A stretch of 7,125 nt of DNA. It comes from an uncultured Synechococcus sp. (GTDB lineage: Bacteria > Cyanobacteriota > Cyanobacteriia > PCC-6307 > Cyanobiaceae). The translations under genes were made by a program, and so were the position numbers. The stretch is from assembly GCA_913020095.1 (NCBI GenBank), contig CAJWAH010000070.1:1-7125 (forward strand), given 5' to 3'. Shown here one piece after another: positions 1-7,125 of this stretch. The notes beneath the pieces were generated by a model. It worked only from the letters and a program-made list of their open reading frames with translations, searched no databases and was not told the DNA's origin. Within the stretch, counting starts at the first letter, position 1; each line of letters starts with the position of its first letter.

Positions 1-651
1 GGCATGGCCGGCTGCGCCCTGGTGGGCCAATCGGTGATGAACATCGACAACGGCGGCCGCACCCGCCTCTCCACCTTCTTCTCAGGCGTCAGCTTGCTGG
101 CGATGATCCTGTTGGCTCGGCCCTGGCTCGAGCAAATCCCGATGGCGGCCTTGGTGGCCGTGATGATCAGCATCGCCATCAGCACAGCCGATATGGCCGG
201 CCTGCGCCGCTTGGCCCGCATCCCGGTGAGCGACACCTCGGTGATGCTGATGACCTTTGCCGTCACCATGCTCACCACCCCCCACAACCTGGCCTTGGGT
301 GTGCTGGCCGGTGTGGCGCTGGCCGCCATCTTGTTCAGCCGCAAGGTGGCCAAGGTAATCCGCGTTGATGTCGAAGAGATGGGCCCCGATGCCCGCCGCT
401 ATGTAGTGAGGGGGCAGCTGTTCTTTGTCAGCAAGATCTATTTCTTGCAGGGTTTTGATGTGCACGAGCACCCCGCCAACATCACCATCGACATGTCGAA
501 CGCCCACATCTGGGATCAAAGCGGCGTGGGCGCCCTCAATCAATTGATCCGCAAACTGCGCAAGGGCGGTTCACAAGTGGAGGTGGAAGGCCTCAACGAG
601 GAAAGCCTCGACTTGTTTGAGCGCATCGGCGATGAGCAACCCGCCCATTGA
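1..651 (+). CDS. SulP-family inorganic anion transporter with C-terminal STAS domain (5' partial)
   Basis: This is the last 216 residues of a SLC26/SulP inner-membrane anion transporter; the start lies outside the window. The reading frame is open from base 1 and ends at TGA 649-651. Residues 1-15 carry the motif GMAGCALVGQSV, followed by GGRTRLST, typical of the late core-domain helices in one bacterial SulP clade. Hydrophobic segments follow at about 26-40, 44-62, 79-92 and 97-113. The cytoplasmic STAS domain covers about 120-210 and contains the strand VRGQLFFVS and the DMSNAHIWDQSG motif, in which the DQSG serine matches the position phosphorylated in anti-sigma antagonists such as SpoIIAA. 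Family substrates include sulfate, bicarbonate and other anions; the substrate here cannot be read from the sequence. It does not look like a close match to the bicarbonate transporter BicA as I remember it, so I give no symbol. The family call is very secure, the substrate open. Confidence 0.93.
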   Translation, partial: GMAGCALVGQSVMNIDNGGRTRLSTFFSGVSLLAMILLARPWLEQIPMAALVAVMISIAISTADMAGLRRLARIPVSDTSVMLMTFAVTMLTTPHNLALGVLAGVALAAILFSRKVAKVIRVDVEEMGPDARRYVVRGQLFFVSKIYFLQGFDVHEHPANITIDMSNAHIWDQSGVGALNQLIRKLRKGGSQVEVEGLNEESLDLFERIGDEQPAH

Positions 652-653
652 TG
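649..653 (+). promoter_or_regulatory. TGATG stop-start overlap between SulP and the secreted-protein gene
   Basis: The SulP stop TGA (649-651) shares its last base with an ATG (651-653) in frame with the downstream secreted protein. If this start is used, translation is probably coupled. It is uncertain because a second in-frame ATG at 690 begins directly at the hydrophobic signal sequence. Confidence 0.4.
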
Positions 654-1118
654 GGACACTGCTCTGGCCAGGAACGCTGCTCCAAGACCATGAACCTTGG
701 CTTACTGAGCGCAGCAGCCTCTTTGCTGCTTATCCCATCCGCAGCGATGGCTCAGCCTCAGGTTGACCCGCTCGCGGAGCCACTCACCCGAGACGAACTC
801 AAGCCCACCTATTTCGCCATCGTCGAATGTGCGCGGCGCAATCAAGAGCCGGGCTGCCTCGCCGCCCGCCAATTGGCCGACGAGCTGATGGATCGCCCCT
901 TTGTGACGGCGCTCTGCAAAGACGCGGCCTTTGCCGTGACTCAAGAAGCCAAGACGGCTGCGACCAACTCCTTTGAGCGCAAAGACCAGCTGGTGAGCCT
1001 GGCACGCGACACGATGGACTTCTGCAAAGGCAAAGAAGACCCGCGTCCTGTTTATGGCGAACTGGATAACAACAAGGTTGACGACAACAAGATCAACGTT
1101 CTCGATCTGCTCAATTGA
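651..1118 (+). CDS. Small secreted cysteine-containing protein, function unknown
   Basis: I do not recognise a family. From ATG 651 the product has 155 residues. A second candidate start, ATG 690, gives 142. Both lead into the same export signal, a hydrophobic core LLSAAASLLLIP followed by AMA and then QPQVD, so cleavage after AMA is likely. The 690 start leaves the signal peptide with no positive charge in its n-region; the 651 start supplies Arg and Lys and overlaps the SulP stop as TGATG, which is why I prefer it. There is no convincing Shine-Dalgarno sequence for either. The mature part is largely helical in character and has four cysteines (47, 56, 76 and 112 counted from ATG 690), enough for two disulfides in the periplasm. 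The tail is Asp/Asn/Lys rich, with near-repeated DNNKV and DDNKI units. Co-transcription with the SulP gene is likely. A coding gene is well supported; its role is unknown. Confidence 0.72.
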   Translation: MGHCSGQERCSKTMNLGLLSAAASLLLIPSAAMAQPQVDPLAEPLTRDELKPTYFAIVECARRNQEPGCLAARQLADELMDRPFVTALCKDAAFAVTQEAKTAATNSFERKDQLVSLARDTMDFCKGKEDPRPVYGELDNNKVDDNKINVLDLLN

Positions 1119-1120
1119 GC
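1109..1120. repeat. 12-bp perfect palindrome GCTCAATTGAGC at a convergent gene junction
   Basis: The palindrome covers the stop codon of the left secreted-protein gene and ends 1 bp before the stop of the right one. As a hairpin it would have only a 4-bp stem around AATT, and no T-run follows on either strand, so it is not a convincing intrinsic terminator. It may be a protein-binding site or chance. Confidence 0.3.
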
Positions 1121-1121
1121 C

Positions 1122-1451
1122 TTATGGCTGGGCTGAGGTCAGCTTGAGGAAGTCGCTGGAGACCTGATCGAGCACTGAGAGGGGCTGAACACCGCTGAGC
1201 ACGTTGGCTTCCGCCAACTCACAAAGCTCGGGATTGCCATCGCCCTCATCACAGCGATTGGACACCTCGATCAGGGCATTGATCATCTTTCCCTGCAGGC
1301 AGGTTTCAGTGCCCGTGCGGCCCAGAACCGCTTGAGAGGCCTCGCGCCCCTGCTGCACCGCTTCAGCCCAAGTGGTGTCTGGCGCTGCGATCGCCGGTGT
1401 TGCAAGCAGAGCGAACCAACCAAGGCTGCTGAGCAGAAGTCGGCGTGCCAT
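1122..1451 (-). CDS. Small secreted protein with three cysteines, function unknown
   Basis: This 109-residue product starts at ATG (1451-1449) and stops at TAA (1124-1122). The N-terminus MARRLLLSSL, then a hydrophobic stretch and TPAIAAPD, is a textbook Sec signal peptide with Arg3 and Arg4 in the n-region and probable cleavage after AIA at residue 22. The mature part is about 87 residues, acidic, with cysteines at 51, 67 and 77. The odd number means one free thiol or an intermolecular bond. I recognise no family. It lies tail to tail with the other small secreted gene, with only 3 bp between the stops, and head to head with the phosphoglucomutase gene across a 72-bp spacer. The two secreted products have similar size, export and cysteine-containing layout, but I see no convincing residue alignment between them. 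The signal peptide and clean start make a real gene likely. Confidence 0.72.
   Translation of the reverse strand: MARRLLLSSLGWFALLATPAIAAPDTTWAEAVQQGREASQAVLGRTGTETCLQGKMINALIEVSNRCDEGDGNPELCELAEANVLSGVQPLSVLDQVSSDFLKLTSAQP
1387..1394. repeat. HIP1 palindrome GCGATCGC
   Basis: Perfect copy of the octamer highly iterated in many cyanobacterial genomes. It lies inside the signal-peptide codons of the minus-strand secreted protein and is followed by C, giving part of the extended form. Confidence 0.75.
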
Positions 1452-3185
<1,734 letters not shown>

Positions 3186-3190
3186 TTGCG

Positions 3191-4030
3191 ATGGCGCCCC
3201 GCGCTTCCAGCCTTCTGCCCCCATTGAGCCGAAGGCAACTGCAGCGGATTGTGCTGGAGGCCGACACCAGAGGCGGCCGGCTCTACAACCTCATCATCTT
3301 TGGCACGATCCTGCTGAGCGTGGCGGGGCTGCTGCTAGAGCCACAACCGCTGAGTTTCAGCAGGGAGCTGCAACAGGGAGGCGTTGTCGTTTGGATCGAC
3401 GTCTTCTGCCTGCTCGTTTTCCTGATCGATTACGTGCTGCATGTGGCGCTGAGCCCGCAGCCATGGCGCTACATCCGCAGTTTCTATGGGGTCATTGACC
3501 TGACGGCCGTGGTGTTTTTCCTCGTGCCGCAGATCAACAGCGGGGTGGTGCTGTGGATGTTCAAATTTGGCCGCATCCTGCGGGTGTTCAAGCTGCTGCG
3601 CTTTGTTGATGAAGCCGATCGATTGCTGATCAGCCTGCGGGCCAGTGCACGGCGCATCGCCGTGTTCATCCTGTTTGTTGTGATCTTGCAGGTGTTCCTC
3701 GGCTACTTGATGGTGCTGGTGGAAAGCAGCCACCCGGAGAGCCAATTTCAAAGCGTTGGGCAAGGGGTCTACTGGGCCGTGGTGACCATGACCACCGTGG
3801 GCTATGGCGATGTGGTGCCGCAAACGGTGCTCGGACGGCTCCTGGCAGCAGTGGTGATGCTGCTGGGTTTCGGGATCATTGCCATCCCAACCGGCATCGT
3901 CAGCTATGAGGCCATCCGCCAAGGCCAAAACGACCAGCGCCAATGCAGCCACTGCGGCTTTCAAGGTCACCGGCCGGGGGCTGAATTTTGCGATCGCTGC
4001 GGCACGCTGCTGCCAACCTCACTCCAGTGA
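3191..4030 (+). CDS. Kv-like voltage-gated potassium channel subunit with C-terminal zinc ribbon
   Basis: This 279-residue inner-membrane protein has the six-helix voltage-gated channel plan. S1 is at about 31-49, S2 65-87 (Asp70, Asp80), S3 99-115 (Asp103), S4 121-138, S5 154-178, pore helix and filter 186-207, and S6 213-240. S4 has positive residues every third position: Lys125, Arg128, Arg131, Lys134, Arg137. The filter is TTVGYGD at 201-207, the potassium-selective signature, so four subunits should form a K+ pore. After S6 comes a short linker and a zinc-ribbon motif CxxC (252, 255) and CxxC (267, 270), with the second pair followed by Gly. The overall plan recalls KvAP-type prokaryotic channels, plus the extra cytoplasmic metal-binding tail. 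ATG 3191 follows the phosphoglucomutase stop by 5 bp, which implies one operon. The 3' end overlaps the convergent membrane-protein gene by 12 bp. Channel and selectivity are firm; gating and the role of the ribbon are inferred. Confidence 0.94.
   Translation: MAPRASSLLPPLSRRQLQRIVLEADTRGGRLYNLIIFGTILLSVAGLLLEPQPLSFSRELQQGGVVVWIDVFCLLVFLIDYVLHVALSPQPWRYIRSFYGVIDLTAVVFFLVPQINSGVVLWMFKFGRILRVFKLLRFVDEADRLLISLRASARRIAVFILFVVILQVFLGYLMVLVESSHPESQFQSVGQGVYWAVVTMTTVGYGDVVPQTVLGRLLAAVVMLLGFGIIAIPTGIVSYEAIRQGQNDQRQCSHCGFQGHRPGAEFCDRCGTLLPTSLQ
3990..3997. repeat. HIP1 palindrome GCGATCGC
   Basis: Perfect copy within the zinc-ribbon codons of the potassium channel, spanning the Cys-Asp-Arg-Cys knuckle. 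Together with the other two copies it marks the window as cyanobacterial. Confidence 0.75.
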
Positions 4031-4300
4031 ATTCCGCGTCTGCTGGCTGCGAGCAACAAGAGATAGCTGACGCATCGTTTCACCCCAGCTGCCACAAAAC
4101 CCCACCCCAAACATCACCACCAACACGTGATCAAGAGACATCGTCTTGAGGCTGGAGCCCGGCGCTCTAGCCGCTCGATGGCCCAACACCATCAGCAGCA
4201 CAGCGAAGAAGCCAAACAAAACTCCAGCAAGCACGACCCGACGTCGATCAACCCGGCTCTGCTGCCGCGGGCGATACCCAGGTGGATGGGGCAACGGCAT
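4019..4300 (-). CDS. Small two-helix membrane protein coupled to the RND efflux gene, function unknown
   Basis: This 93-residue product starts at ATG (4300-4298), whose A is the last base of the TGA of the upstream RND pump gene (TGATG), so translation is probably coupled and the start is well fixed. The N-terminus is basic and proline rich (residues 1-21, with RVDRRR at 16-21). Then comes a clear membrane helix at about 22-40, a short polar loop, a second hydrophobic stretch at about 57-72 with MFGVGFCGSWGE, and a polar tail. The inside-positive pattern suggests a cytoplasmic N-terminus and an inner-membrane hairpin. I recognise no family. The coupling suggests a part in pump assembly or regulation, in the manner of small RND partners such as AcrZ, but the sequence does not resemble AcrZ (49 residues, one helix) and this is inference only. 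The last 12 bases overlap the 3' end of the potassium channel gene on the opposite strand. Confidence 0.68.
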   Translation of the reverse strand: MPLPHPPGYRPRQQSRVDRRRVVLAGVLFGFFAVLLMVLGHRAARAPGSSLKTMSLDHVLVVMFGVGFCGSWGETMRQLSLVARSQQTRNSLE

Positions 4301-4302
4301 CA
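4298..4302 (-). promoter_or_regulatory. TGATG stop-start overlap (translational coupling site)
   Basis: Read on the minus strand, the RND pump ends in TGA (4302-4300) and the 93-residue membrane protein begins with ATG (4300-4298), sharing one base. No Shine-Dalgarno sequence is visible just upstream, so re-initiation by ribosomes finishing the pump gene is the likely mode. Coupling is inferred from the overlap. Confidence 0.6.
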
Positions 4303-7125
4303 GGGTTGAGGCAGTGGTTCCTGCTGCTCATGACTGGCCGGGAACCAGTTGGCCTCCAGCTTTTTCATCAGCACGTAAAACGCTGGAACCACAAACAAGC
4401 TCAGCACTGTGGCCACCAGCAGACCACCGAAAATGACAGCACCGATGGAGCGCTGACTCAAAGCCCCCGCACCAGAGGCCACAACCAGCGGGAAAAAGCC
4501 CGAGAGTGCCGCAGCTGCTGTCATCAGGATCGGGCGTAGACGCGACTGCGCAGCGCTACTGGCCGCTTCGATCACATCCATCCCAGCCTCCATACGCTGA
4601 TTCGCCATATCCACGATGAGAATGCCGTTTTTGGCGGCCAGGCCGATCAGGGTGACCAGTCCCACCTGGGCATAGACATTGTTGACTTGGCCGCGAAGCA
4701 CCAGAAAGATCAGAGCACCAAGGATCGCCAGGGGAACGGTCATCAGAATCACCAGCGGATCGATGTAACTGCCGTACTGGGCCGACAGAACCAGATAGAC
4801 CACAACCAAGCCCAGCGCAAAAACCAGCGCTGCCAGCGATCCGGCAGCCACCTCGGAGCGGCTCAGAGCAGACCAGGCCATGCCGATGTTGGCGAAATTC
4901 ATCTGTTTGAAAGTCGACTGCAGCGTGTCGATCGCCTGGCCACTGCTCTTGCCCAGCGCATTGACCCCCTGGATCAGCACCGTGCGGTAGAGGTCGTAGT
5001 GATTAATGATCGGAGGGGCGCTATCGAGCTTGACGGTGACCAGCTCGGAGACAGGAATCTGGTCTCCCGAAACTGAGTTCACGTAGAGGTTGTCCAGGCT
5101 TTCAATCACAGCCCGCTGGCTTCCCTCCGCCTGGACATACACCTGGCGATACTGCCCGCCTTCGTAGGTCTGGTTGACAAAACTGCCGCCATAAATGGCT
5201 TCTAAGCCCTGCATGGCATCACTGAAGTTGACGTTTAGCGATGCCATGCGATCACGGTCAGGCTCAAGCCGCCAGACCGGCGCATCACTGACGAACTGGG
5301 AATAGAGATTGAAATAGTCGCCAGTGCTCTTGGCTTTAGCGATCAGCTCATCAGCCATCTCCCTGAGGTCGGTAAAGCTGTAGCCACCGTTGCTCAGATC
5401 ATTGAACTGAAAGGAGAGACCACCTTGCGCGCTAAATCCTGTTACAGCCGGCGGCGACTGGGCTAAGACCAGTCCTCCCTTGATGCTCTGGAACTGCTGG
5501 TTGAGGTCCTTGATGATGGCCTGGGCTGATTGACTCTTCTTGGTGCGTTCGTCAATGGGCTTGAGACCAAAAAAGAACAGCCCTTGATTGAGAGCTCCGC
5601 CATTGAAACCGGCGCCACCGATGAACTCACCACTCACCACCTCGGGCTGCTTGGCGAGGATGGTGCGGGCCTGATCGGCCACCTCCATCGTGGCTTCCAA
5701 GGAGGCTTGCGGCGGCAGCTGAATGATGCCCAGGCCATAACCCTGATCTTCAGTGGGTACAAAGCCGGTTGGAATGGTCAGGAAAGCGAGTGCCGTGAGC
5801 ACCACACCACCCAGCAGGCCACTCACCAGGATGCGGCGGAAGCGAATGGCTTGCGCCACCAATGAGGCGTAGCCCTGAGCCAAGCGGTCAAACCCCTGGT
5901 TGAATCGTTGGAAGATGATTTTGAGGTTGCCTCCGATCAAGGCACCGAGGGCGGCAAAAAGCAGCAGCCACAGCACACCGCCGAACAGGAAACCGTAAAC
6001 CCCGCCGAAGATGGCGCCAATCCAGAGCCAACGTCGACCTCCCACTTCGGTCTTGCCTCCACCGAGTAGCAGAGCTGATTGCAGCGGCTTACCGGAGATG
6101 GCGTTGAAGGTGCTGACGATGATCGAGAACACGATCGTTAAGGCGAACTGGCGATAAATCACGCCAGTTGCTCCAGGGAAGAAGGTCACCGGTACAAACA
6201 CAGCCATCAGCACCAAGGCGGTGGCGAGAATGGCTCCGGTCAGCTCTTTCATCGCATTGGAGGCAGCCGCGAAGGGCTTGTCGCCAGCTTCAATGCGAGC
6301 CGCCACCGCCTCCACCACAACGATGGCGTCATCCACCACCAGGCCTGTCGCCAGGATGATCCCCAGCAAGGTGAGCTCGTTGATCGAAAAGCCAAACACC
6401 TTGACGAATACCAAGGCACCCAACAGGGCAATTGGCAGCGCCAACGCTGGCACCATCGTGGCTTTCCAGTCCTGCAAGAACAGGAAGATGATCAGTAGGA
6501 CCAGCACCACGGCATCACGGAGTGCATCAAGCGCTCCATAGATGGACGCATTGATGAAGTCGGTCTGGTCAAACACCTTCTCGAGTTGCACCCCTGGGGG
6601 CAGGGTGCTGCGGAACTGATCCAGCACTTTCTCCACTGCCTTGGCTGTGGAGATGGCATTGCTCCCCGGCAGCTGCACCACCCCAAAGCCGATGCAGGGA
6701 TGACCGGTGATGCCATTGATGCCGGCGGTGTTGAAGTTCTGGAAGGCGTATTCCGCCCGGCCCACATCACCCAGGCGAATCAGGCTGCCATCAGGGCCTT
6801 TCGCCGCGTCCTGACCAGCACCACCACGGGCAAGGATCAAGTTCTCGAACTCTTGAACCGTCTCGAGATTGCCGTCGACCAAGATCGGAAAGGTTGTGGT
6901 GGTTCCCTGCGGCGCTGGTGGACCACCGATCGTGCCGCCGACCACGATCTGGTTTTGAGCTTCCAGGGCATCGATGACATCCACCACCGAGAGGTTGAAA
7001 CGCGTCAGCTTCTCTGGATCAACCCATAGGCGGTAAGCCGGATTGGAAGCTCCGTAGACATTCACCTGTCCAACGCCCTGAGCCCGGGCAAGGGGGTAGG
7101 CGAGGTTCAGCTGATAAAGACCATT
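4300..7125 (-). CDS. RND-family efflux pump, inner-membrane subunit of HAE1/AcrB type (5' partial)
   Basis: This is the inner-membrane proton-driven subunit of an RND multidrug-type exporter, normally a trimer working with an adaptor and an outer-membrane channel. The window holds 941 residues plus the stop. By comparison with AcrB (1049) about 150 N-terminal residues lie beyond the right edge. Residues below count from the right edge. The porter segment has GQVNVYGASN at about 19-28. TM4 carries GLVVDDAIVVVE with the proton-relay pair Asp265-Asp266. TM10 has GLAAKNGILIVD with Lys832. TM11 has RLRPILMT with Arg864. The second periplasmic loop follows PTEDQG and includes a switch-loop-like GFSAQGGLSF. 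The essential relay residues are all present, so the pump should be functional. Oddities are an altered TM6 end and an extra hydrophobic hairpin before TM7. Substrate unknown. The adaptor gene probably lies off the window but is not seen. Confidence 0.96.
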   Translation of the reverse strand, partial: NGLYQLNLAYPLARAQGVGQVNVYGASNPAYRLWVDPEKLTRFNLSVVDVIDALEAQNQIVVGGTIGGPPAPQGTTTTFPILVDGNLETVQEFENLILARGGAGQDAAKGPDGSLIRLGDVGRAEYAFQNFNTAGINGITGHPCIGFGVVQLPGSNAISTAKAVEKVLDQFRSTLPPGVQLEKVFDQTDFINASIYGALDALRDAVVLVLLIIFLFLQDWKATMVPALALPIALLGALVFVKVFGFSINELTLLGIILATGLVVDDAIVVVEAVAARIEAGDKPFAAASNAMKELTGAILATALVLMAVFVPVTFFPGATGVIYRQFALTIVFSIIVSTFNAISGKPLQSALLLGGGKTEVGGRRWLWIGAIFGGVYGFLFGGVLWLLLFAALGALIGGNLKIIFQRFNQGFDRLAQGYASLVAQAIRFRRILVSGLLGGVVLTALAFLTIPTGFVPTEDQGYGLGIIQLPPQASLEATMEVADQARTILAKQPEVVSGEFIGGAGFNGGALNQGLFFFGLKPIDERTKKSQSAQAIIKDLNQQFQSIKGGLVLAQSPPAVTGFSAQGGLSFQFNDLSNGGYSFTDLREMADELIAKAKSTGDYFNLYSQFVSDAPVWRLEPDRDRMASLNVNFSDAMQGLEAIYGGSFVNQTYEGGQYRQVYVQAEGSQRAVIESLDNLYVNSVSGDQIPVSELVTVKLDSAPPIINHYDLYRTVLIQGVNALGKSSGQAIDTLQSTFKQMNFANIGMAWSALSRSEVAAGSLAALVFALGLVVVYLVLSAQYGSYIDPLVILMTVPLAILGALIFLVLRGQVNNVYAQVGLVTLIGLAAKNGILIVDMANQRMEAGMDVIEAASSAAQSRLRPILMTAAAALSGFFPLVVASGAGALSQRSIGAVIFGGLLVATVLSLFVVPAFYVLMKKLEANWFPASHEQQEPLPQP

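Noticed and set aside
82..543. Open frame of 153 codons antisense to the SulP gene
   Set aside because: The translation is Gly/His/Gln/Asp-rich shadow sequence, with the transporter and STAS motifs intact on the other strand.
1118..1129. Possible terminator hairpin AGCC-TTAT-GGCT between the convergent genes
   Set aside because: The stem is only 4 bp and no run of T follows in either direction.
3335..3970. Open frame of 211 codons antisense to the potassium channel
   Set aside because: Its translation is rich in His, Gln and Asp with no domain or start signal, the typical mirror of a membrane-protein gene in GC-rich DNA. The plus-strand channel accounts for the region fully.
4127..4539. Plus-strand open frames over the small membrane protein and the pump 3' end
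   Set aside because: Their translations are Arg/Pro/Gln/His-rich with no hydrophobic or domain signal, while the minus-strand frame has two membrane helices and a coupled start.
6586..7029. Plus-strand open frame of 147 codons opposite the pump porter domain
   Set aside because: No family resemblance and full overlap with conserved RND sequence on the minus strand.
7063..7065. GTG as the start of the RND pump
   Set aside because: The frame stays open to the window edge and the 20 upstream codons encode conserved RND residues (NLAYPLARAQGVGQ), so the true start lies outside.

Overview
The window looks like chromosome of a GC-rich unicellular cyanobacterium of the Synechococcus/Cyanobium type. 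This rests on the glucose-type phosphoglucomutase, the style of the HAE1-like RND pump, three copies of the cyanobacterial HIP1 octamer GCGATCGC (about 0.2 expected by chance at roughly 60% GC), weak use of Shine-Dalgarno sequences, and tightly packed genes. The genus is an inference; no rRNA or photosynthesis gene is present to confirm it. I see no mobile element, CRISPR array, tRNA or rRNA.

Layout, left to right. (1) The C-terminal part of a SulP-family anion transporter with a STAS domain runs in from the left edge (+). (2) A small secreted protein with four mature cysteines (+) follows, overlapping the SulP stop by one base if the ATG at 651 is used. (3) A second small secreted cysteine-containing protein lies on the minus strand, convergent with the first, with 3 bp between the stops. 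(4) A 72-bp AT-rich divergent spacer follows. (5) Phosphoglucomutase (+) and, 5 bp after it, a voltage-gated-like potassium channel with a C-terminal four-cysteine zinc ribbon (+) probably form one operon. (6) On the minus strand, a large RND efflux pump subunit runs in from the right edge and ends in a one-base TGATG overlap with a 93-residue two-helix membrane protein. The last codons of that small gene overlap the 3' end of the channel gene tail to tail.

Functionally this is mostly envelope and transport: anion uptake or exchange, two exported proteins of unknown role, potassium or cation conductance, and tripartite-type efflux. One central carbon enzyme links glucose-6-phosphate to glycogen and sugar-nucleotide synthesis. 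The points most worth following are the 93-residue protein coupled to the RND pump, an extra hydrophobic hairpin inside the pump between the usual TM6 and TM7, and the zinc ribbon on the channel. None is clear proof of a new system. The region otherwise reads as ordinary, dense cyanobacterial chromosome with no gene-free stretch above 300 bases.
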